Assembly: GCF_023898315.1 (NCBI RefSeq)
Contig: NC_064622.1
Coordinates: 353,257,234 to 353,321,233, forward strand
Origin: Schistocerca nitens
Lineage: Eukaryota > Arthropoda > Insecta > Orthoptera > Acrididae
DNA: 64,000 bases
Reading direction: 5' to 3'
The stretch's first letter is position 1, and the number at the start of each line of letters is the position of its first letter. Below are positions 23,587 through 35,149 of the stretch, piece after piece. Both the position numbers and the translations under genes were made by a program. Below the pieces are notes generated by a model. The model was not told the origin of the DNA. It did not search any database and saw only the letters and a list, made by a program, of their open reading frames with translations.

Positions 23587-24300
23587 TGAAAAACATAACA
23601 TATGCCATTTTTGTTTTCTATTTCTGTTTTTACATCTAAATCTCCATCTGCATCCATAATCTGCAAACCACTGTGAAGTGCACTGCAACAGATACTTCCC
23701 ACTGTAGGACATGTAATGTTTCTTTCCATTCCATTTTCATGTGGATGGTAGCAAGAATGACTCCTTAAATTCTTGTGTATACTGTAATTAGTATAATCTA
23801 GTCCTCATGGTCCCATAGGGAATGGTATGTAGACAGGTGCAGTGTATGTTTCCATGTGTCACTTGACTGTTGTTCTTGGAACTGTCCATGTTTGCTTTCC
23901 TGGGATAGTCTGTCTTTAGGTTGCTGTCAGAGTTTATTACCATTTCAGTCACACACTCCTGTAAGTCAAGCAAACCTGTCGTCATCTGCACTGCCACTCA
24001 TTACATACACACACTATCAACAATTATTCCTATTTGGTGTGGATCCTACATACTTCAGCAATATTCTAGGAAAGACGGAATGAGAGTTTTGGAAGCAATC
24101 TTCTTTGTAGACTGACAGCATTTTCTGGAGTACCCTACCAATGAACTGAAGTCCGCCACCTATTTTACTGATGTGATTATTCTATTTCATATCCCTATAA
24201 ATTGTTGCAACCAGGTATTTGTATATTTGACTGATTCTATTTGTAGCTCATGATACTGTAACCACAGGACACTTCACTTTTGCTTTTTGTGAAATGCACA

Positions 24301-24511
24301 CTTTTTATATTAACGAAGAATTAAAGCCACAGTAGTTGTCAATCCTTACACCATTTAGAAATCTTGTTGGGTACTGACTAAATGTATGAGCATCTTTTTA
24401 TCTTTTTCTCTTTTTATCTTTTTATATTAACGAAGAATTAAAGCCACAGTAGTTGTCAATCCTTACACCATTTAGAAATCTTGTTGGGTACTGACTAAAT
24501 GTATGAGCATC
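24301..24511. repeat. 94-bp identical direct repeat
   Basis: Units 24301-24394 and 24418-24511, both starting CTTTTTATATTAACG and ending ATGTATGAGCATC, identical by eye, separated by 23 bp of T-rich sequence. It lies inside the decayed LINE-A, so the duplication is much younger than the LINE. Confidence 0.93.
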
Positions 24512-24943
24512 GTTTTTAAGGCATATCTTCATTCTAGATAAGTGCGCCATCTTGAAAGAGGCTGTATGGTCATTAAAACACAAATTAACAACAAAGGACC
24601 TGTTTTCTGCTTCCCTGAGGCATGACTGAGGTTATTTCTACATCTGTCAATCACTCAGCATCCAAGATAACATACATCACAAATGTCATTGGATATCTCA
24701 TATAATAGACCTTTCATTAATAAGAGTTTGTGTACTATTGTGCCAAATGCTTTTCAAAACAAAACAAAAATACTCTATGCACCAGACTGCCTTGATTCAT
24801 ACTTAGCTTTCAGGATACCTTCTGAGAAAAGCAGGAGTCGTGTTTTGCATTACTGATATTTTTGGAAAAAGCTGGTTGGCATGAAGGACATCATTCTGTT
24901 TTAAGACATCTTACTATGTTTGAGCTCAGAATATATTCTAAGA

Positions 24944-25206
24944 AGGGAAACTCCCCCCTCGGATTTAGTGGTAAGAGGGCCAAGTGGACAGCCTGTTAAC
25001 AACTGAACACAAATAAAGCATGGAGACAGGAAGAAGGTGTAATGAACTATGAAAACAAAAGCAAAATAGGAACAGTGAATGGTCCAAGGACAAGAAGTAA
25101 AATATAGTGCAGTCTGAAACAGCAATGGTGTCCTGGTAAAGTGGCACTGTGTTAAACTCCCAAGCATGCCAAGCAGGAAACCCATGTTCAAGCCTCCCTC
25201 ATGCCC

Positions 25207-25245
<39 letters not shown>

Positions 25246-26238
25246 TTCCACTGTTCGCTTATCTCAAATTTGTGTATGAGTCATGGTGTAACGTCTGTTT
25301 GCAACAGCAAGGTGTAAGATAGGGACCTATAATGACAGTTGATTCTGCCCAACTAGTCTGTTAGCAGCCAAAAGGAAGTGGCTCATGAATGGGAACCACA
25401 AGTGTTTAATAACAAACAACTGAATCCTCCATCAAAAACCATGTCTGATGTGTCATATATGGCATTAGTGGCAGTACGTGTGTCATATGATAGGAATATC
25501 TTACTGACACACCTAATTTGTACGCATGGTGAGTCAGAAATGCCTCCTTGCCTGATTTAGGATTTTCCTATGAATGAGAATGTGATCACTCCCAAGGAAA
25601 TGATGACAACATAATAGTTTTGTCACATAAGCTGCAACAAATGAATGCAACAGTTCTGCAATCACACAGTCTCTCCGTGCTCTTTCAAAACATAAATTTT
25701 TAATGTTGCTTAGGTTGCGTTCCATTTTGGAAGTTTTGACTCTCGAATTCTTTTGTTGTAACATAGTCCATACCCATTTATTTGTTGTTTTCATTTCTGT
25801 GAGATGTCTGTGTGGTATCTTGCCTGTTCTCACTATTCATCATGTTTACTTGTGACAGTAACATATTCCTACCACATGACTCATATTTTATAGCAAATGT
25901 ATGGTATGGCAGCTGCCAAGACAACAGAAAGAGAACAAACATTTCAATGAGAGGATGGACAGTTCATAGTGAAAAACAAATATATGGCAGGAGGGAGTTT
26001 TGAACACGGCTTGTCCGCTTTACAATCCAGCACCATGACCACTTAACACGACAATTAATTTTCGTTCGATACTGCACTTCTTACACTTGGACCATTCACT
26101 GTTCCTGTTCCCCCCCCCCCCCCCCCTCCCACACACACACACACACAGTTCAGTACATTTTCTTCCTGTTTTCATGCTTCAGTTTTTAACAGGCCACCTT
26201 ACCACTAAATCTGAGGGGAGTGTGATTGAGAGTTTCCG
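24944..26238. mobile_element. non-autonomous DNA transposon with long inverted ends, hAT-like
   Basis: The left end is AGGGAAACTCCCCCCTCGGA and the right end, reverse complemented, is CGGAAACTCTCAATCACACT. Both continue CTC(G/A)GATTTAGTGGTAAG. Similarity between the two arms continues for roughly 240 bp, through GGAACAGTGAATGGTCCAAG. Flanking 8-bp duplication TTCTAAGA (24936-24943) and TTGTAAGA (26239-26246). An 8-bp target fits the hAT superfamily. The inside has (ATT)n (25207-25244) and C-rich and CA tracts but no transposase, so mobilisation needed an enzyme from elsewhere. Length 1295 bp. Confidence 0.75.
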
Positions 26239-27000
26239 TTGTAAGATTATACAACAAATTGGTATTACATTATTGGACAACAGCTTTGTAGTCCACTTCT
26301 ACCAATCTTCTTATATATGGGCATTACCTATGGGTGCAGTTCTTTGTTTGAGTAATATATAATATATTATGGTCGAAAGAAGGGCTCAGTTGCATCTTCT
26401 GTACAGAATTTGACAATGGTTACATCAGGTCCTGAGGTCTTGTTCAAGTTTATTGATTTTAGCTGCTTCTGAACACTACTGATGCTAATATCTGTAGCAT
26501 TCGTCTCTACAGTGATATGAGAATTAAACTGGGCCAGTACTCCTGGATCCTTTGTAAAGGAATATTTTATGTACATTTTAGCATTCCTCTATCTACTTTG
26601 CTACCCTCAATTTCAGGTCCTGTGTCACCCAAGCTCTAAGTTTGGTGCTTTTATATTTTACATTTCTTTGGGTTTTGTCAGAGATCTTTTAACAAGATTT
26701 TGCTACGGTAGTTGTTGAAGGTTCCATGCACTGCACTTTTTATGTTATAGATGTAGTGTTCAGTCAATTATTCTCTCCTGTTCTGAGCTAAAAGTTTGAA
26801 GTTGTTACTGAAATATGACACTACTGCTGCTTTATCTAATTTACTGAACATAAAAATATTACTTCCTTTAGTTGACATTTGTACCTTGGAAATCATTGCT
26901 GCTGATACTGCCTCATGATCACTGATTTCCATTATATTTAATGTATTTTTGTCATAAGTTATCTTCTGAGAAAGCATTTAATATTGTTTTTAAAGATGTT

Positions 27001-27485
27001 TTCATGCCCAAAACTTACAAAACTGTAATTTTTTTCCAGTCACTTATTAGAAGATTATACACCCTCCAAAGATGACAATAGGACTGGGAAACAAACGTAC
27101 TACTGAGGTACCCTTTAAAATTTGTTGACATATAGAGTTTGTAGTTAATAAACTGAAAAAAATTTTCTCAATGGTAAACAAGCTGAATAGAATTTTTCAA
27201 TCAGCTTGTCAGTTTGTTTCTGCCCACATTTCATTCATTTTATACATGACCATCAGTATCTATTTTCAAAGTCAATTCGACAGTCTTATTTTGTGCTTGG
27301 TTTTACTCCATTATCATATAGGTTACTACACAATTGTGGAGTTACATGTTTTTAACAAACACACTCCAGTTTACTGCAGCCTTATCACTGCATCATGCAG
27401 TGCCACTGTATTGGCTATAGCGCATAAAAATAAACAAGTGATTGAGGTCAGTGCACATGTTTCAGTTTCTACATGTTAAAAAATA
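27001..27485. other. no gene recognised
   Basis: AT-rich. The plus-strand frame 27171-27479 is hydrophobic without any motif and looks like a chance frame. Confidence 0.45.
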
Positions 27486-28826
27486 CGAGGGCTGTTTTTC
27501 TTTCAACCTCCGATCGTCCATCTAAGCAAGTAAGGGGTAGGGAGGGGCCGGACCTGCGCATCATGCAATTGCGCAGCTCCCCCATCACAACCTCTGCCGT
27601 TTTCAGCTGCCGTGTGTCAGTCATAGCCGAGCTACGTCTGTGTAAACATGGCTGCTAAGCTCGATGCTCCCGCCAAATGTGAGTCATGAAGTGTAATCCG
27701 TTTTCTGCAAGCAGAAGGATGTAGTGCTGTGGAAATCCATTGCAGAATGAGCAACGTGTATGGTAATAATGTTATGAGTGATGGTAGTGTTCGGGAATGG
27801 TGTCGAAAATTTAAAGAAGGACGAACAGACGTCCATGATGAAGGTGGACAAGGTCACAAGTCTGTTGCCACTGTAGGCTTCGTTGAGCGTGTTGATCAGG
27901 CAGTGAGATGCAAACGAAGGTTTACAATTAGCGAACTATCTGATGAATTTCCAGACATTTCAAGGTCTGCTTTGTACACAATTGTGACTCAAGACCTAGG
28001 CTATCGAAAATTGTGTGCACGTTGGATCCCAAAAATGCTGAGTACTGACCACAAAACGCAAAGGATGGCGTCAGCATTATCGTTTCTCACACGTTATGCC
28101 AATGAGGGAAACGTTTTTTTGAAGTCGATTGTTACTGGCGATGAAACGTGGGTCCTCTATGACAATCCTGAAACAAAGGAACAATCAAAGCAGTGGATGC
28201 AAACAGCTTCCCCAAGCAAGCCAAAAAAGTTTAAACATTCACTGACGAAAAGAAAAACAATGGGCACTGTGTTTTGGGACCATAAAGGAGTGCTGCTGGT
28301 GGACTTTATGGAGCAAGCTACGACGATAACCAAGGAAGTTTATTGTGAAACTTTACGTCATCTCCGCAGAGCCATTCAAAACAAACGCAGAGGAATGCTT
28401 TCATCTGGCATTGTTTTGATCCGTGACAATGCCCGACCACACAGTGCCAACATGACAAAAGACCTCCTCAGAAAGTTTAAAAGGGAAATTTTTGAACATC
28501 CACCGTACAGCCCGGACCTAGCACCAAGTGATTATCACCTTTTCCAAGAACTGACGTCATGGTTAGGTGGGCAGCACTTCGCTACTAATGAAGAACTTCA
28601 GGATGCCATCAAGACTTAGCTGTCCTCACTGGCGGCAACATCCTTCGAGGAAGGCATCAAAAAGCTTGTGTCACAGTATGACAAGTGCCTCAATCGTTTT
28701 GGCGATTATGTAGAAAAATAAGTTAAGACTTTACTGTACTTTTGGTAGTAAAATTATTATTTTCTGTGCATTTTTCTTTTATTTACAGCCAATTGGAGGT
28801 GGAAAAAAAAAAGTAAACAGGCCTCG
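27486..28826 (+). mobile_element. mariner element, nearly whole
   Basis: The left end is CGAGGGCTGTTTTTCTTTC and the right end, reverse complemented, is CGAGGCCTGTTTACTTTTTT; both then read CACCTCC or AACCTCC. TA flanks at 27484-27485 and 28827-28828. Length 1341 bp, normal for mariner. The transposase is in a single frame with two stop codons only. Confidence 0.92.
27648..28721 (+). pseudogene. mariner transposase, DD34D, two in-frame stops
   Basis: Cut-and-paste transposase. The start ATG at 27648 (MAAKLDAPAKCES) fits the family. Helix-turn-helix region with CRMSNVYGNNVMSDGSVREW and FKEGRTDVHDE, then FTISELSDEFPDISRSALYT. Linker RWIPKMLS (the mariner WVPHEL position). Catalytic residues VTGDETWVLYDNPETKEQS, IRDNARPHSA and YSPDLAPSDYHLF, with 34 residues between the second and third Asp. 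C-terminal end CLNRFGDYVEK. No frameshift over 358 codons. The only breaks are TGA at 27687-27689 (codon 14, where Arg CGA is likely) and TAG at 28617-28619 (codon 324, where Trp TGG is likely). Both are single transitions. Confidence 0.93.
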
Positions 28827-28828
28827 TA

Positions 28829-29457
28829 TGTAGTAAATATCAAGTGCTGCAGTAAAACATCATTTATAATTATAACTGAGGATCAGCTGCACTTCCTTAG
28901 TTTCTCCTGGTTTTTCACATGAAAAGTTCAGGTCTAAATCCGACCTCTATCCTGATTCAAACTGAGGTGCTATTGATAAAATAAGAAAGAAATAAGTTTA
29001 GTCTCTGTGACTGAAATTTTCAAAACAACAAGATAGCAACAAAACACAAATCTAAAGATACTGTGACACAAATGGGGTATTGAATAGGGAAATGTTAGCT
29101 CACACAGGTACAAGCTGTTAGCATGGAGTAAGGATCTATGTTTATGCCACTCGAGAGACCTAATAACTATATTCCATAGGAAGTTATAGTCGTATGACAG
29201 AAAGCATGCACCTGTAATGTTTTATGCAGGTTCCACTTCACTTGTGAAAAGCTAATGCATTCTGAAACATTTGTTTCCACACAAAATGATCTCAGTATTT
29301 ACAGGCTGTCAAATGAATTAGGAAGATTAGTAATGTGTTACAGCTAATTTTTCCTACAATTTCTTCAACATTATGGTCTTCATCTTCTACTTATTATTCT
29401 GTTTCCAAAAACCCACTGTTCCATCCAACTACCTCCCCTCCCTCCTCCCCCCCTCCC

Positions 29458-29499
<42 letters not shown>

Positions 29500-30033
29500 C
29501 TTGCTTGTGTATCAGAGTTCAGACAAATATTTCATTTTTTCTTACATCTGTACATTTTTTCTTCCAGCAAAGAACAGATCAAAAGGTTAAGACTTTAACA
29601 TCCCATTTATGATGTGACCATTACAGACAGGATGTAATAATGCACTGAAGAAGTATGGGGAAGGAAATCAACATTGATGTTTTTAAATCAGTCAACTTAG
29701 CAGTCGCTTTAAAATATGTTTCCAAAACCCAGAAATGATTATTCCTGCAAAAAGCATGGTCACTGCTTTAAACGAAACCCTGTGTCATCTGATCTGGCTC
29801 CACAGCTGTTCTGGTTACAGCTGTTGGTAAACAGATGTTCTTCTGTGCTACATCTGACTGTCAATGAGTAGCATAATACCAGAGACTGTGCTGTAGAATG
29901 TAACTTCGTGTTAGTGCTGACGAAATTACCAATTTAAAAACAAATGTTGCATGACAAAATCCTGAATATGCCTACTTCATGTATAGCATTTACCATTGTA
30001 TGTTTTTATAGTAACACTAATAATTATTATTAG
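28829..30033. other. no gene; (CA)n microsatellite at 29460-29499
   Basis: AT-rich sequence with one long CA array preceded by a C-rich tract. No frame with motif. Confidence 0.5.
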
Positions 30034-30045
30034 AATTTTGATAAT

Positions 30046-31640
30046 ACAAATACACTTCTTGGGTTTTCTGCTGGATCGTATTGTGTAACTCACACAATAT
30101 TTCATCGATGTAACTGCTCGACATCATCAGGTGGTGGTAGCTGCTGCTGTCACTGCTGCAGGGCACGACTGACGATAATCGTACAGCGGCCTCGGAATTT
30201 ATCATGCTGGGAGCGGGTAATACGTGAGTGCAGGAAGACGCTCATAGTTGGAGGAAAGCGTCGCTCCTGGTGCTCCCTGCTCAGAGCCGCAGAAAGGCCA
30301 TCCATGCATGCACTATGGGCAATGACTGTGCTGCTGGATGCTCCTGCGCTTTAAGTCTGAACTACATCTCAGTTACGCATTGTGTCACTTGATGAATTGG
30401 AAGTTCTTGTTTTCCCTGTTGCGATTTAATGGTAGCCAGTGCCAGAATACAGATAGTGCTTAGTTGAAAACCTCCATCCCTGTTGATAAGATTGTCCGCC
30501 GAATGGATATGTATGGCCTCCTTAACAACACAGTCCCAGAAAGATGACACTAGGGATAAAATTTTCATCTGTTCATAAAGCATGCAATGTCCCGTGTCCA
30601 GGCAATGCTCCGCTACTGCTGATTTATCAGGTTGTCCCAGTGTGTATGTTGATGATGTTCAACGCAACGTTCTTGCACAGTTTGGCATGTCTGTCCAATA
30701 TAAGATTTTCTGTGTTGGCATGGGATGTTTTACATGCCACATTTCCTAAGGCCAAGGTTGTCTTTGACTGAGCACAAGAAATTCCTCAATTTTGCTGTTG
30801 GCTGAAAAACACACTTGATAACGTGCTTTTTGAGGATTCTTTCTATTTTTGAAGACATGCCACCAAAATAGGGCAAGAGCACAGTTGTAGTGGGTGCCTC
30901 TGCATCTTCATTCACATCCCTGCTTCGAGTCTGCTTAGAACAGAATGCACGTTGTATCTGCCTGTCGGAATAGCCATTCTGTTGCAGTACCATTCTCAGG
31001 TGTTGTAGCTCACCAGGTAGACTGTCGGCATCTGAGACTATATGTGCTATATGCGCCAAACAGCGTAGGACACTACCACATTGCACAGGACGATGGCAAT
31101 TTGTGGCCTGCAAATATAGCTCTGTATGAGTTGATTTGTGAGATGGACGCTTTGTCCCAGTATACCATCAGTTTTTCTTCTAAGATGTCCAGGAATGGTA
31201 AGATGCCATCCTTTTCCACTAAAATTTTAAACTGTATATTGGGACGGAGTGAGTTCTGATGCTGGAGAAACACAGGTAATGCCTCTATTCTGTGGGGCCA
31301 CACCACAAATGTATCGTCTACACACTGCCAGACACAATAAGGTTTGAGACTTGCCGACCACAAAATCTTCCATAAAACAGTTGGCCACCGTGAGAGACAG
31401 AGGACTTCCCGTGGAGATACCGTCCACTTGTTCAAAATACTGGTCATTGAATAAGAAGTAAACTGAGGTAAGCACATGTTCAAATAATGCCACAATGTCT
31501 CTCTCAAACTGGCTGCTGATAAGCTCTAATGATTCCTACAGAGGTAATTTTGTAAATGAAGATATAACATCAAAACTAACCAAAATATCCAACACTTGTA
31601 GCTTAAGTGTCTTCAGGCATCCTACGAGTCCTCTGCTTAT
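30046..31640 (-). mobile_element. Penelope-like element, minus-strand copy
   Basis: Reverse transcriptase and GIY-YIG endonuclease element of the Penelope group. Minus strand: LKLQVLDILVSFDVISSFTK (first catalytic region), FEQVDGISTGSPLSLTVANC, the catalytic phrase VDDTFVVWPHRIE at about 31310, NIQFKILVEKDGILPFLDIL, and then the endonuclease with KSYIGQTCQTVQERCVEHH. The 3' end carries CACCTGATGATGTC and ATGAAATATTGTG. The 5' part of the reverse transcriptase is missing. Several frame breaks. Over the block around 30800-30900 it differs from the plus-strand partner at only a handful of positions. Confidence 0.85.
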
Positions 31641-31644
31641 CCGC

Positions 31645-33162
31645 AGCCAGTTTGAGAGAGACATTGTGGCATTATTTAAACATGTGCTTACCTCAACATA
31701 TTTCATATTCAGTGACAACTATTTTGAACAAGTGGACAGTGTCATCATGGGAAGTCCTCTGTCTCTCATGGTGGCCAACTCTTTTATGGAAGACTTTGAG
31801 GAAAAAGCACTGTAGTCGGCAAGTCTCAAACCTTCTTGTTTCTCGCAGTATGTAAGCAATACATTTGTGGTGTGGCCCCATGGAATAGAGATATTACCTG
31901 TTTTTCTCCAGCATCTGAACTCACTCCATCCCAATATACAGTTCAAAATCTTAGTAGAAAAGGATGGCATCGTAGCATTCCTGGATGTCTTAGTCAGAAG
32001 AAAAGCTGACGGTATACTGGGACACAGCATCTATCATAAATCAACTCATACGGAGCTACATTTGCAGGCCACAAATTGCCATCATCCTGTGCAATGCAGT
32101 AGTGTCCTACAATGTGTGGTGCATATAGCACATATAGTCTCAGATGCCGACAGTCTACCTGGTGAGCTACAACACCTGAGAACGGTAATGCAACAGAATG
32201 GCTATTCCGACAGGCAGATACACCATGCATTCTGTTCTAAGCAGACTCGAAGCAGCGATGTAAATGAAGATGCAGAGGCACCCACTACAACTGCGCTCTT
32301 GCCCTATTTTGGTGGCATGTCTTCAAAAATAGAAAGTATCCTCAAAAGGCACGTTATCAAGTGTGTTTTTCAGCCAACAGCAAAATTGAGGAATTTCTTG
32401 TGCTCGGTCAAAGATGACCTTGGCCTTAGGAAATGTGGTGTGTATAAAATCCCATGCCAATGTGTAAAATCTTATATTGGACAGGCATGCCGAACCGTGT
32501 AAGAACATTGTGTCAAACATCATCGTCATACATGCCTGGGGCAACCTGATAAATCAGCGGTAGCGGAGCATTGCCTGGACACGGGACATCCCATATTTTA
32601 TGAACAGATGGAAATTTTATTCCCAGTGTCATCTTTCTCGGACTGTGTTGCTATGGAGGCCATACATATCTGTAAAGTGGACAATCTTATCAACAGGGAT
32701 GCAGGTTTTCAACTAAGCACTCACCTGGAATCCAGAACTGGCTGCCATTAAATACAACAGGGAAAACAAGAACTTCCGATTCATCAAGTGATGCAATGCG
32801 CAACTGAGGTTTAGTTCAGACTCTTACCGCAGGAGTGTCCAGCAGCACAGTCATTGCCCATAGCGCACGCACGGATGGTCTTTCTGCAGCTCCGAGTAGG
32901 GGGCAGCAGGAGCGCCGCTTTCCTCAAACTACAAGTGTCTTCCCGCGTATGCATATTGCCTGCTCCCAACATGATACATTCTGACGCCACCACATGATTG
33001 TCATCAATCACGCCCTGAAGCAGTGACAGCAGCAGCTACCACCACCTGATGATGTCAAGCAGTTGCATCAATGAAATATTGTGCGAGTTACACAATACGA
33101 TCCGACGGCAAACTCGAGAAGCGTATTTGCAACAGGACTGTCGGAAAAGCATGAAAAATCAC
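31645..33162 (+). mobile_element. Penelope-like element, plus-strand copy
   Basis: Begins inside the reverse transcriptase with SQFERDIVALFKHVLTSTYF, then EQVDSVIMGSPLSLMVANSF, VVWPHGIEILPVFLQHLNSL (the Asp pair before VVW reads SN here), FLDVLVRRKADGILGHSIYH, and QQNGYSDRQIHHAFC. The endonuclease follows: CGVYKIPCQCVKSYIGQACR (GIY-YIG core), PDKSAVAEHCLDTGHPIFYE and LINRDAGFQLST. Frame breaks occur at least twice. The 3' region (33020-33130) is the inverted counterpart of 30060-30160. Confidence 0.85.
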
Positions 33163-33174
33163 AATTTTGATAAT

Positions 33175-34113
33175 AATAAAGAAAGTAATAAATACCAATC
33201 TCTGTATGAAGTTTTTATGTTTCAGCCATGACTTTTACAACACAAGGTAGTTTCTTTCTTATCTTCTCAAAGCATTGTTCCACGGAGTACATAAAGTACA
33301 TAAATTACAAAATTGTTATATTTCCTCATGACTTAAATTAGCAGAAATTCAAAAGAAACAGATCAAAATTCAGTAACAAAAATAAACAACTTCAGGAAAA
33401 AAGATTTTTCCAACTAATATCAGTAATAATAATAGTAGTAGTAATACATTTGCTTGGCAGCTCATATTAATGACAAGAATACAGTAATTATGTATGTAGG
33501 CCCCTAAGCATCTCACAAAACATTCAACCTTCATTGAAAATACATTCATATTTTAAAAGTAATTTTCTTTTCTACATGTAATAGTCAATTCTTGATACAT
33601 TCTTAGACCGATGTTCCAGGAATGTAATTTTTGTTAATCTTCATTATTTACTGTCATACCAATGTTAAACTTCAAAACATTACAAAAAATTATTATTGCC
33701 TTCTATTTTGATAGTCTTGTATTTATGTTGTTATTTTACACATGAAAATACAAATGTTTTTTCTGAAATAACCAGGTTAATTTTACATCGGTTTGAAGCT
33801 CCTTTCTTTTAATGCCTTATGGAAAAGGGCTTTAAGGAATATCAAATTTTGGCAAGAGAAAATTACAATAAATAATGTACAATTATTTCATACACATTCA
33901 ACTGTAGGTGTAACACAATGTAATCAGGTATAAGGTTTAATTCTTATAAAAAAATCACCGATGTGGAATATACTTTATATTATGGCTATTTACATCTCTT
34001 CATAGTGAAAGTATTTGGCAAATGAAAATTCAATGATACTGGACAATTTCAGTGTCAAAATACATCAGTCTCCAACAGTACAAGAGTGTACTTCCATCAA
34101 TAAATCAATGGAT
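33175..34113. other. no gene; AT-rich, possible 3' UTR of a host gene
   Basis: Low-GC sequence without repeats I recognise, immediately downstream (minus sense) of the candidate terminal exon 34114-34193. A long 3' UTR is plausible, but I see no unambiguous AATAAA on the minus strand near the exon. Confidence 0.3.
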
Positions 34114-34193
34114 CTAATAGTCCATGCATTCTTCCAGCACAGTAAGATTTCTATCACCATTTTCGCAGCCCAAGCAATTTAGATCCACAGGGT
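34114..34193 (-). CDS. candidate terminal coding exon of a host gene
   Basis: On the minus strand the acceptor-like TTTGTTTGTTTTAG is followed by 80 bases that read (x)DPVDLNCLGCENG, then DRNLTVLEECMDY and a TAG stop. The frame needs one base carried from the previous exon. The peptide is acidic and Cys-containing. I do not recognise the protein. Support comes from the good pyrimidine tract and a non-random-looking peptide that ends in a stop, inside otherwise frame-poor DNA. A chance match is quite possible. Confidence 0.35.
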
Positions 34194-34227
34194 CTAAAAC
34201 AAACAAAGTTGTCTTGAGTTAATAAAT

Positions 34228-34551
34228 TTGGCCACCAGTGACAGTAAAAGTAAAAATATTGTGATTGCCAGTTTAAATCAGCAAATTAAAATCATGAAAA
34301 AGAATTGGTCTTCATATCACAATCCTCCAAACAATGAAATGAGTGCTCTGGTGAAAGTAGATAACTGTTTAAGTTTTCTGAGTTTCACATCTTTTTCAAA
34401 AGTTGAGAATGTGAAGAGAGACATATTGGTGAGAATTAGGAAAGGACACACAAAATATAGTATTATGCAATCATACAGAAAGATAATAGTAACCAAAATT
34501 ATGGCTGCAATACGGAAGGAAGCAAAGTATACAATACAAAAAAAAAATTAA
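34228..34551 (+). CDS. orphan open frame, 107 codons, unidentified
   Basis: Basic frame beginning MATSDSKSKNIVIASLNQQI and ending KEAKYTIQKKN, rich in Lys, Ile and Ser, without a recognisable domain. AT-rich codons match the neighbourhood, so a chance frame is the likeliest explanation. It lies just beside, and on the strand opposite to, the candidate exon at 34114-34193. Confidence 0.12.
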   Translation: MATSDSKSKNIVIASLNQQIKIMKKNWSSYHNPPNNEMSALVKVDNCLSFLSFTSFSKVENVKRDILVRIRKGHTKYSIMQSYRKIIVTKIMAAIRKEAKYTIQKKN

Positions 34552-35149
34552 AATGTGACATCAGTAAGGATGCTAAAATCAGATGAAAGATGACCATCCC
34601 CTGAAGCCTCATCTGTAGTCCCATTCACAGATGAACACTACATCCTCCATCTTGTCCAGAAATAAATATCCTCTGCCTCATCATCACATGGCTCACATAC
34701 CCACTGAGAAGCCAGAAAATTGTGCCCACTTCATTACACAGTTCTACCTACAATTGAAACAACTGAACAACATTAGCTACTAAGGCTTTCTACCCCTCTG
34801 AACATGAAATTAGTTCACACACCCGAGCAAAGGTCTTTTCCAGAAAGTCTTAAGACTGAAGTCATTTTATTGTAGTGCAAGTGTTTTGAATTAATATTCT
34901 TCGCAATCCAAAGCTTCTTGCAGCAGTACATCATGGCAAGCATGTTTTCCATCTTTCATACATCCTCTGGAAGTGGGCAGCCACAAGGAACTTCAGGCTG
35001 CATTCTGGAGTTACTTGTACTGCTTAAACTGCCCTAAAATCATCTGAATTCTAGCAAATCTCATAGATGATATCCAAGGTCTCTATATTAGATTTAGTCA
35101 GTTCAACACAAAATTTGATGAAAATTCTAAGGTTCTCTATTTGTCACCC
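34552..35149. other. no gene recognised
   Basis: AT-rich, no repeats or frames worth naming. Confidence 0.45.

Larger units (their letters stand above)
23627..27000 (-). mobile_element. LINE-A, long decayed copy split by an inserted element
   Basis: Reads on the minus strand in two pieces, 27000-26239 and 24943-23627. The first holds an endonuclease-like end (ISDHEAVSAAM) and the start of the reverse transcriptase region (KQLKSINLNKTSGPDV). The second holds the polymerase remains and the C-terminal phrase SQIYKYLVATIYRDMK (consensus YKYLGVTIYRDMKW), ending with GATGGAGATTTAGATGTA. The two halves meet exactly at the target duplication of the element 24944-26238. Stops are numerous, so it is old. 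A related 3' fragment lies at 2905-3570. Confidence 0.7.
30046..33162. mobile_element. head-to-head Penelope dimer flanked by a 12-bp duplication
   Basis: The two Penelope-like copies face away from each other with their truncated 5' ends meeting at about 31640-31645. The whole 3117-bp unit is bounded by the same 12 bases, AATTTTGATAAT, at 30034-30045 and 33163-33174. The simplest reading is that the pair entered the target as one event. Inverted and tandem arrangements are typical of Penelope elements. Confidence 0.7.

Noticed and set aside
31073-32544. Several overlapping frames on both strands in the Penelope region
   Set aside because: Opposite-strand frames arise because the two copies are inverted; only those with reverse transcriptase or GIY-YIG motifs were kept.
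30046-33162. Reading the inverted pair as a terminal-inverted-repeat DNA transposon
   Set aside because: The arms are Penelope coding sequence with reverse transcriptase and GIY-YIG motifs, and no transposase lies between them.
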